A stretch of DNA of 46,696 bases from Verrucomicrobiota bacterium. GTDB taxonomy: Bacteria > Verrucomicrobiota > Kiritimatiellia > Kiritimatiellales > Tichowtungiaceae. The translations under genes were made by a program, and so were the position numbers. Under the pieces are notes generated by a model, which made no database searches, had not been told where the DNA came from, and saw only the letters and a list, made by a program, of their open reading frames with translations. The DNA is taken from contig JAEIOF010000003.1 in NCBI GenBank assembly GCA_016342445.1, positions 1-46,696 of the forward strand, written 5' to 3'. How positions within the stretch are numbered: the first letter of the stretch is position 1; each line of letters begins with the position of its first letter. Positions 24,799 through 31,872 of this stretch are shown here, in pieces.

Positions 24799-26507
24799 TG
24801 AAAAGCATTCTTAAATTGGTTGCGCTACTCGTACTCGCCGTTGCGTTTGTGTACGGCGGGATCTGGCAATGGGGCTTCTGCCGTTTTTATGTTAAACCCA
24901 ACCAGATGGCCGTTGTTACGACCAAAAGCGGCAAGCCACTTGCGGCGGGGCAGATTCTGGCCGAAAAGGGGCAGAAGGGGATTCAGCGCGAAGTGCTTGG
25001 CGAAGGACGGCATTTCCGCAATCCCATTATGGTCGAACATATCATTATGCCCGTTACGATTATTCTTCCGGGTAAAATCGGTGTGGTCACTTCTAAGGTC
25101 GGTAATGAGCTGCCCGCGGGCGAATTTCTGGCCGGCCCCGGACAGAAGGGGATTCTTCGCACGGTGCTCGGCCCGGGCAAGTATCGCCTGAATCCCTACG
25201 GCTACAAAATCGACATCGTCGATGCCATGAGCGTTCCGATCGGTTATGCCGGGGTCATCACCTCGCTTTCCGGCCAACAGGCTCCGCCGGGAGAATTCGC
25301 CGGCAACGATCAGAAAGGCGTGCGCAAAGATATCCTGCAACCCGGGCTCTATTACGTGAACCCGCAACAGTATAACGTCGACGTGCTTGAAATCGGCGTC
25401 AACCAGGTCACGCTCGCCGGAAAACTCGGCGGACAGGTTGTCACCAAAAACCGGCTCGAAGGGCAGAGCGCCGCCATGGATCGTCTGCAAAGCGCCGTTT
25501 TCGAGGAACAGCGCGCCAAGCGTGACAGCTACATTTCCAAAAGCTCCATGCTCACCCGTAAAACTCCGGCACCGGTGGCCGCGCGAACCGCTGCAGAACG
25601 CCTGCGCGGAACGCAACAGGCCGACTTCGGATTTTCTAAGGGTTATGAGGCGAATAACACCCTCGGCTTGGCTGAGTTTGTTGAGTTTCCTTCCCGCGAC
25701 GGCTTCAGCATCAGCCTCGATATGAGTGTTGAAATGGAACTGCTTCCCAAAGATATCGCGACCATCTACAGCCGCTACGGCGATCTGCCCGCACTGGTCG
25801 ATAAAATTATCATGCCGCAGATCACCTCCATCTCGCGCAACAAAGGCTCCGAGTATCGCGCCAAGGACTTCATCGTCGGCGAAGGACGTGAGGAATTCCA
25901 GAATGACCTCACCGCCGCGCTGGCCGCTACCCTCGGCGAAAAAAGCATCGTCGTGCATAACGCGCTCATTCGCCACGTTGTCGTGCCCGAGCAGATCCTC
26001 GACCCGATTCAGCAGGCCAGTATCGCCATTGAGCAGGATCTCACCAATAAAGAGCGGCAGAACACCGCCAAAAAAGAGGCCGAACTCAACACCGAAGTCT
26101 CGCTGATCGACCAGCGCCGCATGCAGGTTGAACAGGAAACCCGCAAACTCAAAGCCGAGATCAACGCCGACCAGGAAAAACAGGTTGCCGAAATCAAAGC
26201 CGAGACCACCAAACGCGTCGCCGAAATTCAGATGGAAACCGCCGTTATCCAGGCCGACACCGTCCGCCTTCTGGCGATTGCCAACGCCAACGCGCTCAAG
26301 CTCGTTGAAGGGGCCAGAGCCGACGGCTTCCGCCTCAAAGCCGAAGCGTTTAAAGATCCGGTTGCCTTCACCTATTGGGAAATGGCCAAAAACCTCAATC
26401 CCGACTTGAAGGTCAACATCCTGCACGCTGGCGACGGCACCCTCTGGACCGACCTCGAAAAAGCCACCCTCGGCGACCTCGGCGGCTCCACGCTTATGAG
26501 GAAATAA
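24798..26507 (+). CDS. SPFH/band-7 membrane protein with triplicated N-terminal module (second of pair)
   Basis: 569 residues with AAAGGAG upstream. An N-terminal membrane segment (LKLVALLVLAVAFVYGGIW, ~5-23) is followed by three modules like those of the partner (KPNQMAVVTTKSG..., LPGKIGVVTSKVG..., PIGYAGVITSLSG...), each ending in a GxYxxNP(Y/Q)-type turn. A ~70-residue low-conservation insertion (~210-290) precedes the band-7 core (VEFPSRDGFSISLDMSVEMELL). An Ala/Glu/Lys-rich coiled coil (~395-520) follows. The C-terminus is short. It is a diverged paralogue of the first gene, so a hetero-oligomer like HflK/HflC is plausible. No protease gene is adjacent, although clpC lies one gene upstream. 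Transcription ends in a palindrome-bearing terminator. Confidence 0.88.
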   Translation: MKSILKLVALLVLAVAFVYGGIWQWGFCRFYVKPNQMAVVTTKSGKPLAAGQILAEKGQKGIQREVLGEGRHFRNPIMVEHIIMPVTIILPGKIGVVTSKVGNELPAGEFLAGPGQKGILRTVLGPGKYRLNPYGYKIDIVDAMSVPIGYAGVITSLSGQQAPPGEFAGNDQKGVRKDILQPGLYYVNPQQYNVDVLEIGVNQVTLAGKLGGQVVTKNRLEGQSAAMDRLQSAVFEEQRAKRDSYISKSSMLTRKTPAPVAARTAAERLRGTQQADFGFSKGYEANNTLGLAEFVEFPSRDGFSISLDMSVEMELLPKDIATIYSRYGDLPALVDKIIMPQITSISRNKGSEYRAKDFIVGEGREEFQNDLTAALAATLGEKSIVVHNALIRHVVVPEQILDPIQQASIAIEQDLTNKERQNTAKKEAELNTEVSLIDQRRMQVEQETRKLKAEINADQEKQVAEIKAETTKRVAEIQMETAVIQADTVRLLAIANANALKLVEGARADGFRLKAEAFKDPVAFTYWEMAKNLNPDLKVNILHAGDGTLWTDLEKATLGDLGGSTLMRK

Positions 26508-26533
26508 CGAGAGTTTCCAAGGTTCGGAACTTC

Positions 26534-26580
26534 AACCCGCCTTTTTTCCAAACATTGGAAAAAGGGTGGGTTTCTTTTTC
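26534..26580 (+). terminator. Terminator of the SPFH pair, built on the palindrome
   Basis: AACCCGCCTTTTTTCCAA pairs with TTGGAAAAAGGGTGGGTT (two G-T pairs) across ACA and is followed by TTTCTTTTTC. The upper stem is palindrome 26546-26560. Confidence 0.8.
26546..26560. repeat. Palindrome copy, centre ACA
   Basis: Upper stem of the SPFH-operon terminator. Confidence 0.95.
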
Positions 26581-26608
26581 CAGACATTGAAACTTTCTGG
26601 CCTGGTTT

Positions 26609-26623
26609 TTCCAATGCTTGGAA
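26609..26623. repeat. Palindrome copy, centre TGC
   Basis: Extended to an 11-bp stem GGTTTTTCCAA/TTGGAAAAACC. Confidence 0.95.
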
Positions 26624-26752
26624 AAACCATCATTTCATCTTCCAGGGTTTGGGCCTGAGGTATTCAGAACGTGCTTTTCGTATTCCGAAAAGAAGCGACC
26701 GAAACGGGAGCGGCAACATTTATCTCGCCAAGGCGCAAAGCCGCTAAGAACT

Positions 26753-26767
26753 TTCCAGCCATTGGAA
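26753..26767. repeat. Palindrome copy, TTCCAG variant, centre CCA
   Basis: Intergenic; right half intact, left half with one A to G change. Confidence 0.85.
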
Positions 26768-26794
26768 AAATGAGACTGCCCCTGCCGCTGATTT

Positions 26795-26809
26795 TTCCAA
26801 TGCTTGGAA
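26795..26809. repeat. Palindrome copy, centre TGC
   Basis: Intergenic, near the argS 3' end. Confidence 0.95.
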
Positions 26810-26879
26810 GAAATTAGTTTAAAAGCTCCAAGGGTTGGAAACTCTGCGGTCTCTGCGGCTCTGCGTGGAATCTTCCCCT

Positions 26880-28613
26880 TTAAATGCGTTCGGGGGTTTC
26901 GATTCCCAACAAAGCTAGACCGTTTTTGAGGACGGACGCCGTCAGTTCGCAGAGGCGGATGCGGCTTTCGCGCGGGCCTTCTTCCGCCTTCAGGAACGGG
27001 ACGTTCTGGTAGAAGGAGCTGTAGGCCTGCGAGAGGTCGTAGAGATAGTCGGCCATGACGCTGGGGCGATGGAGGCGCGCGGCCGTTTCAACCGCGGCGG
27101 CAAAGCGGGTGAGCTTGATGGCGAGGCGACGTTCCTGTTCTTCGGTCAAGATGATCGGAAATGCATCGGGGTTGATGTCAGGGAATTTTGCGGCGTATTT
27201 GTCGCGGACGGAGGCAATGCGGGCGTAGGCGTATTGCAGGTACGGCGCGGAATTGCCGTCCATGGCGAGCGCTTTTTCCCAGGTGAAGGTGACAAGGCTG
27301 GCTGGATTCTGGCTGAGGTCGGTGTATTTGATGGCACCGATCCCGACGGCGCGGGCGACTTCGCGCTGCTGTTCGTCGCTCATGTCGGGGCTCGATTTTT
27401 TAACGACTTCAAGCGCGCGGGCTTCGGCTTCGTCGAGCAGGGCTTCGAGTTTGATGACGTTGCCTTCGCGGGTGGAGAAGGTGGCTTCAGGCAGGCGCAT
27501 GAGGCCGAACCAGACGTGGGTGAGTTTGGTGGGAATGTTCAACTTCTGGCAGATGTGGAAGAACTGGCGGAAGTGGAGCTGCTGGCGGTCGTCGGTAACG
27601 TAGATGATTTCCGAAGGTTGGAATTCGGCGGTGCGCGAGGCGACGGTGGCGATGTCGGTGGTGGTGTAGTTGTAGCCGCCGTCGGATTTGCGGACGATGG
27701 CGACGGCGAGGCCGTCGTCTTCGAGGTTGCAGATGAGCGCGCCGTTGCTCTCTTCGGCGAGGCCCGCCTGTTGGAGTTTTTCAACGGTTTCGGCGAGCTG
27801 GTCGTTGTAGAAGCTTTCGCCGCGGTAGAGGTCGAAGGCGACGTCGAGCCGTTTGTAGATGCGGTTGAATTCGCTGAGGGTGAGTTCAATGAATTTTTCC
27901 CAGAGGGCGCGGTTTTCGGCGTCGCCCTGTTGGAGTTTGACGAGCTCGGCTTTGGCGCGGTCGCGCCAGGCGGGATCTTCTTTCGACATGTTGTAGCTGG
28001 TGACGTAGATGCGTTCGAGCTCTTCGACGGGCGCGGTTTTGAGCGCGTCCATATCGGCGAATTCGCGGTAGCCGAGAATGATGAGGCCGAACTGGGTTCC
28101 CCAGTCGCCGAGATGGTTGTCGGCGATGACGTTGTAGCCGAGGGCGCGGTAGAGGCGGTCGATGGAGTTCCCGATAACGGTGGAGCGGATGTGGCCGATG
28201 TGCATCGGTTTGGCGACGTTGGGGCTGGAGTAGTCGATGATGACAGTCTGGTTTTTTCCAAGGTTTGGAAGTCCGAGCGTATTGTCGCCGAGCATCGCCG
28301 TGAGTTGATTGGCGAGGCCTTCGTTTTTGAGATAGATGTTGATGAATCCCGGCCCGGCGATCTCGATTTTTTCGACGAGATCGGGCAGGTCGGCGGTGTC
28401 GACAAATTGCTGGGCGAGCGCGCGCGGGTTGCTCTTGAGTTCTTTGGCGAGCTTCATGGCGGCATCGCACTGGTAGTCGCCAAACTGTTCGTTACGGCTG
28501 GCGTTGACACCGAGATTCACGCCGTTGAGATCGGCGGCAGGCAGGCAGGCGGTAAATGTTTTGGCGCACCATGCGGAGAGTTGGGTTTCAATTAACTGGT
28601 TTGGTTTTATCAT
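26880..28613 (-). CDS. argS: Arginyl-tRNA synthetase
   Basis: Class I synthetase that charges tRNA-Arg. 577 residues, the normal bacterial length. An N-terminal Arg-specific domain (1-~115) precedes the HIGH motif in SSPNVAKPMHIGHIRSTVIG. FSTREGNVIKLEALLDEA replaces the canonical KMSKS loop, as is usual in many ArgRSs. The DALR anticodon-binding domain closes the protein (YLYDLSQAYSSFYQNVPFL). A palindrome (28256-28270) encodes PNLGKN just before the HIGH region, in a third reading frame compared with the copies in malQ and pgi. Monocistronic; divergent from the histone-like gene. Confidence 0.96.
   Translation of the reverse strand: MIKPNQLIETQLSAWCAKTFTACLPAADLNGVNLGVNASRNEQFGDYQCDAAMKLAKELKSNPRALAQQFVDTADLPDLVEKIEIAGPGFINIYLKNEGLANQLTAMLGDNTLGLPNLGKNQTVIIDYSSPNVAKPMHIGHIRSTVIGNSIDRLYRALGYNVIADNHLGDWGTQFGLIILGYREFADMDALKTAPVEELERIYVTSYNMSKEDPAWRDRAKAELVKLQQGDAENRALWEKFIELTLSEFNRIYKRLDVAFDLYRGESFYNDQLAETVEKLQQAGLAEESNGALICNLEDDGLAVAIVRKSDGGYNYTTTDIATVASRTAEFQPSEIIYVTDDRQQLHFRQFFHICQKLNIPTKLTHVWFGLMRLPEATFSTREGNVIKLEALLDEAEARALEVVKKSSPDMSDEQQREVARAVGIGAIKYTDLSQNPASLVTFTWEKALAMDGNSAPYLQYAYARIASVRDKYAAKFPDINPDAFPIILTEEQERRLAIKLTRFAAAVETAARLHRPSVMADYLYDLSQAYSSFYQNVPFLKAEEGPRESRIRLCELTASVLKNGLALLGIETPERI
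28256..28270. repeat. Palindrome copy, centre GGT
   Basis: In argS; on the coding strand CTT-CCA-AAC-CTT-GGA-AAA, the third frame, encoding LPNLGK. Confidence 0.95.
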
Positions 28614-28709
28614 GGTATGTTTTCCGTTAAAGCAGGCCGGATGGAATCATATTTTAGAATCCAGTTAAAGTGCCTTTTCCATTGGATAAAGAAAGTCTCT
28701 GAATAGGGC

Positions 28710-28737
28710 TTGCATTTGGGGGGCAGAAATTTACAGT
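28710..28737 (+). promoter_or_regulatory. Weak candidate promoter for the histone-like gene
   Basis: TTGCAT and TACAGT with 16 bases between, about 58 bp before the start codon. The match to consensus is weak. Confidence 0.25.
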
Positions 28738-28794
28738 CCGCTTTCTCGGGGTCAAAAAAGACCGGGCAAGGATTGTTAATCAGGGGAGAAAATT

Positions 28795-29145
28795 ATGGCT
28801 GCAAAGAAAACAACGAAAAAAGTTGCTGAAGTGAAAGCTCCGGCGAAAAAAGCCGTCGCGAAAAAGACGGTTGTGAAAAAAGTTGCTGAAGTGAAAGCTC
28901 CGGCGAAAAAAGTTGCCGAAGTGAAAGCTGCGGTGAAAAAAGTTGTCGCGAAAAAGACGGTTGCTAAAAAAGCTCCGGCAAAAAAAGAGGCTGCAAAGAA
29001 AACCATAGTCACCAAAGAGCAATTCTCTGCGATGGTTACTGAGGCGGCTTATTTTGCTGCACAGAACGATGGAAACAAAAAATGCTCTGCCGTGTATTGG
29101 GTGGAAGCTGAAGCTTCTATTTCCGCAAAGTTCAGCGCTAAATAA
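28795..29145 (+). CDS. Histone H1-like lysine-rich protein with a DUF2934-like C-terminal tail
   Basis: 116 residues. Residues 1-~70 are low-complexity Lys/Ala/Val repeats (KKVAEVKAPAKK, AVAKKTVVKK), like the C-terminal tails of histone H1 and bacterial Hc1/AlgP-type proteins, which bind DNA by charge. Residues ~75-116 are different: VTKEQFSAMVTEAAYFAAQN followed by DGNKKCSAVYWVEAEASI. They resemble the small DUF2934 module (pattern ...A.....G....HW..AE..) by eye. The repeats are near-identical at DNA level, so copy number can vary by slippage. It likely coats or compacts the chromosome. It has a ribosome site (GGGGAG) and its own terminator. Confidence 0.85.
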   Translation: MAAKKTTKKVAEVKAPAKKAVAKKTVVKKVAEVKAPAKKVAEVKAAVKKVVAKKTVAKKAPAKKEAAKKTIVTKEQFSAMVTEAAYFAAQNDGNKKCSAVYWVEAEASISAKFSAK

Positions 29146-29169
29146 TAGACCTGAATTGCTGGAAAGCAG

Positions 29170-29206
29170 AAAGCCGCCCGACCGAAAGGCCGGGCGGCTT
29201 TGTTTT
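29170..29206 (+). terminator. Terminator of the histone-like gene
   Basis: AAAGCCGCCCG pairs with CGGGCGGCTTT, then TGTTTTG. Confidence 0.87.
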
Positions 29207-29207
29207 G

Positions 29208-29497
29208 TGCAAAGCATTTTGGGATTCGGTCGTTGAGCCACCTCAACGTGGCGGTTGAGGCGGGTCGAATACCCCGCTGGGTTTGTGAAGGTAAGCCGGA
29301 TCGGCAAGAAGATGCAGGAGCTGACGCCCGCATTTTTTAAGCGGGTTACTTTGCCGGTCGGCGACGGATAAAGTCAGCATAGTTCGAGAGTCAGATTGCC
29401 GTCGGTTCCCGTTCAGTAGGGCGGGCCTGATGAAAATAAAAACAGAGCAATTAAACAGGGTGTTGCCGGCCGGGTGAATCTAAAATGAAAAGCTGTC
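29208..29497. other. Non-coding stretch with several inverted repeats
   Basis: 290 bp without a gene between the histone-like terminator and the GH10 stop. Small stems include TTGAGCCACCTCAACG (29234-29249), GCGGGTCGAATACCCCGC (29259-29276) and CCCGC/GCGGG around 29326-29345. The last could act as a weak terminator for either strand. The clustering suggests a REP-like element. Confidence 0.4.
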
Positions 29498-30601
29498 TCA
29501 GTTTGCCTCTTCGAGCAGGGTTTTCCGAATGGCATAGTAGGCGGGCTTCGGGCTCATATCGTCGAAGAAGATGCAGCCTTTTTTGTCACGGTTTTCTTCC
29601 CATGCGGTGGCGTCGCTGAGGTTCCAGGTGTTCCATGTGACCTGTCCGGTTTGGCGGTTTTCGAGGAGGGCCTTTAGGACGGCGGCGAAGGTGTCGGCCT
29701 GCGCTTCATAGTCCGGGTTTGATGGATCGAGCCAGACGTTCATCTCGGTAACATGGAAGGAGAGATTGTTTCCGTGGGCCCACTTGATGAGCTCTTTGAG
29801 TCGGCGGATGTTGAGGCTTTTTTTCTCCCAGCCGACGTTGATGTGCGCCTGCCAGCCGATGCCGTCGACGCGCAGGTTGTTTTCGCGCAGGTAGCGGACG
29901 GTGGCTTTGACTTTGTCCCACATTTTTTCTTCCATGCCGCCGTGCTGATTGATGATCTGCTCGATATCGGGCGCATAGCGGTTGGCAATTTCGAAGGCCT
30001 GTTTGATGTAGAGCGGCGGGCGCAGCGGGTGGGTTTCGTCGAAGCCGATTTTTGGCCAGGGGTTTTCCCATTCGCCGACGCCGTCTTTGGGGCCGAACCA
30101 CGCTCCGCTGGGCAGAACGGTTTCGTTGACGACATCCATCCATTTCACGTGCGGATAGCCGTTGTAGCGTTTGCTGAGCGCCGTCATGAACTCGTCGAGG
30201 TTTTTGCTGAGTTCTTCAGCTGTGCGAGAATCCTCTTTTGTCCAACGGGAGCATTGGGGGCTGATCGGTCCGTGGATACGGAGAACCTGACCGTTGTCGA
30301 GGCAGTGCTGTATCCATTGATCGGCGGTGCTCCAGTTCCAGATGCCCGGAGACGGGTGGATGGCGTGCTGTTTGAAGTCGTTTTCGGGGCAGACATAGCT
30401 GAACTCCCGGTCGAGCAGGGTGCCGTCGCCCTTCGGCAATTTTTCCCATCCGGTGGTTCCTCCGATGTAAACGGTTCCGTCCGGATAGTGCTCTTCGACG
30501 ATGTCGCGCAGGCGGGGTCCGTTCGGCTCCGGGGTATCGGCGCCGAATGTGCTGGTGAGAGTGATCATACAGATCGCCAGATTCCAAATGAACGTTTTCA
30601 T
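29498..30601 (-). CDS. GH10 endo-beta-1,4-xylanase, secreted
   Basis: 367 residues from the ATG at 30601, which overlaps the FGE stop (ATGA). The N-terminus MKTFIWNLAICMITLTSTFG is a signal peptide. The (alpha/beta)8 GH10 fold shows the substrate-site RIHGPISPQCSRW, the acid/base Glu in KWMDVVNETV (~180) and the nucleophile Glu in SFHVTEMNVWL (~295), then QVTWNTWNLSDATAW. Retaining hydrolysis of xylan backbone in the periplasm or outside the cell is expected. No binding module is attached. Being in one operon with FGE is odd; the pair may act on a sulfated or otherwise decorated xylan. Confidence 0.93.
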   Translation of the reverse strand: MKTFIWNLAICMITLTSTFGADTPEPNGPRLRDIVEEHYPDGTVYIGGTTGWEKLPKGDGTLLDREFSYVCPENDFKQHAIHPSPGIWNWSTADQWIQHCLDNGQVLRIHGPISPQCSRWTKEDSRTAEELSKNLDEFMTALSKRYNGYPHVKWMDVVNETVLPSGAWFGPKDGVGEWENPWPKIGFDETHPLRPPLYIKQAFEIANRYAPDIEQIINQHGGMEEKMWDKVKATVRYLRENNLRVDGIGWQAHINVGWEKKSLNIRRLKELIKWAHGNNLSFHVTEMNVWLDPSNPDYEAQADTFAAVLKALLENRQTGQVTWNTWNLSDATAWEENRDKKGCIFFDDMSPKPAYYAIRKTLLEEAN

Positions 30602-31665
30602 GGCAGAGGGGGCGGGGCGTCCAGTACGCAGCGGAATCCGGTGTGCACGAGGCTGGTGTCGGGCGAGGTCTTCATGCGGGCAGAGGGGCGGTAGCCGGAG
30701 CAGTAGCTGTCGTTGCACAGGAACGAACCGCCACGGGTGACCCGCTTCGAGGTGTACGGCTCCTGAGGATCGTAGCTGTTGTCGGGGCCTTGCGGGTTGA
30801 CCGCCGGTGTTTCGGAGGCGGCGCGGCGTGCGTAGGTGTCGGGCCGGTACCAGTCGTTTACCCATTCCCAGACATTGCCTGCCATGTCGTAGAGTCCGTA
30901 GCCGTTGGGTTTGAAGTGATCGACAGGTGATGTGCTTGTAAAGCCGTCTTTGGCTGTGTTTTCGACCGGAAAGCGTCCTTCCCAGATGTTTATTTTCACG
31001 GTCCCTTGGTCGACGGCTTCTTCGCCCCAGACATAGGGTTTTTGGTTGAGCCCTCCGCGCGCGGCGTATTCCCATTCGGCTTCGGTTGGCAACCGCATGC
31101 CGGCCCATTCGGCATAGGCAGAGGCATCGAACCAGGAGACATGAACAACCGGGTGATCGTCTTTGCCTTCAATGGAGCTGTCGGGGCCTTCAGGATGGCG
31201 CCAGTCGGCGCCTCCCTGCCATCGCCACCAGACATAGGGGTTGTTTAGCGGCACGGGGCGGATTGTTTGTTGAAAAACAAGTGATGCGGGAATCAGCATT
31301 TCTTTTGCCGGGGGCGGTGTGCCAGGCGGCAGGTTTTTCATGATCTCTTCGAGCGCAGGGGTTTTTTCAGCGGTTGTGACATAGCCGGTGGCTTCAACAA
31401 ACTGGCGGAACTCTGCATTTGTTACCGGAGTGCGGCGGATCCAGAATCCGTCGAGCTGCACTGGATGAACGGGTTGTTCGTCCGGCTTGGCTTGCCGATC
31501 CGTACTTCCCATTAAAAAGGTTCCTCCGGGGATCCACACCATATGATCCGGCATGGTGCGGGCGGCAAACCGTCCGGGAAGAGTTCCGCAACAGCTCATC
31601 ACATTCTCGGAGGCGCTGGCGAATAGGGCGGTTCCTGCCAGCAGGGCAATAAATATTTTTTTCAC
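30598..31665 (-). CDS. Exported formylglycine-generating enzyme (FGE-sulfatase domain)
   Basis: 355 residues from a GTG with AAGGGAG five bases upstream. The signal peptide is KKIFIALLAGTALFASASE. The body is a complete FGE/SUMF1 domain (MVWIPGGTFLMGS, VHPVQLDGFWIRRTPVTNAEF, HVSWFDASAYAEWAG, RLPTEAEWEYAARGG). The C-terminal RVTRGGSFLCNDSYCSGYRP keeps both active-site cysteines of true FGEs (LCxxSYC). True FGEs use oxygen and copper to turn a sulfatase Cys into formylglycine. Most bacterial relatives lack the Cys pair and serve other roles. Export with a signal peptide means it would act on substrates in the periplasm. No sulfatase is in the window. Coupled to the GH10 gene by a 4-bp overlap. 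Confidence 0.9.
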   Translation of the reverse strand: MKKIFIALLAGTALFASASENVMSCCGTLPGRFAARTMPDHMVWIPGGTFLMGSTDRQAKPDEQPVHPVQLDGFWIRRTPVTNAEFRQFVEATGYVTTAEKTPALEEIMKNLPPGTPPPAKEMLIPASLVFQQTIRPVPLNNPYVWWRWQGGADWRHPEGPDSSIEGKDDHPVVHVSWFDASAYAEWAGMRLPTEAEWEYAARGGLNQKPYVWGEEAVDQGTVKINIWEGRFPVENTAKDGFTSTSPVDHFKPNGYGLYDMAGNVWEWVNDWYRPDTYARRAASETPAVNPQGPDNSYDPQEPYTSKRVTRGGSFLCNDSYCSGYRPSARMKTSPDTSLVHTGFRCVLDAPPPLP

Positions 31666-31804
31666 AACCACTCCCTTGTTAGAAGCTCTGAAAGGCTTGC
31701 GGCATAACCTAGGCTGACCGAGCCATTTCGCCAAGTTAGTTTTGGCAGTGTTTTTGTTGCGAAAATCAGTGCAATCGCGTATCGGGTTTCTTGCTTGTCA
31801 AATG

Positions 31805-31852
31805 ATTTAATCCACAGATTAAATTGAAGAGAAGCAAATTCTTCTGTATAGA
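31805..31852 (+). promoter_or_regulatory. Promoter with adjoining operator for the sugar transporter
   Basis: A perfect 8-bp inverted repeat, ATTTAATCCACAGATTAAAT (31805-31824), directly abuts TTGAAG (31824-31829). After 17 bases this is followed by TATAGA (31847-31852). The site lies in the divergent region between the FGE-GH10 operon and the transporter, so one regulator could serve both. By eye; the regulator is unknown and none is encoded nearby. Confidence 0.55.
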
Positions 31853-31872
31853 ACTTATAAGGACTTCCGATA

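Larger units (their letters stand above)
26508..26879. other. Intergenic palindrome cluster between convergent genes
   Basis: In 372 bp there are four good palindromes (26546, 26609, 26753, 26795) and at least three decayed ones (26515, 26576, 26826). Between them, CTCGCCAAGGCGCAAAGCCG (26724-26743) and CTCTGCGGTCTCTGCGGCTC (26842-26861) are of the interspersed repeat type also seen at 18090 and 18730. A CTGAGGTATTCAGAACGTGC-like stretch near 26656 resembles 18870-18892 in reverse orientation. No gene. Confidence 0.7.

Noticed and set aside
24825-26426. 533-codon minus-strand frame
   Set aside because: Antisense to the second SPFH gene, which has clear domain content and a ribosome site.
27069-28595. 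508-codon plus-strand frame
   Set aside because: Antisense to argS; Gly/Val/Phe/Glu-rich without domains.
28801-28990. Tandem AAAAAAG-rich repeats considered as a CRISPR or VNTR
   Set aside because: They are codon repeats of a lysine-rich protein with no spacers.
30602-31108. N-terminal extension of the GH10 gene into the FGE gene
   Set aside because: The extension is a shadow of FGE; the true start at 30601 has a signal peptide and ATGA coupling.
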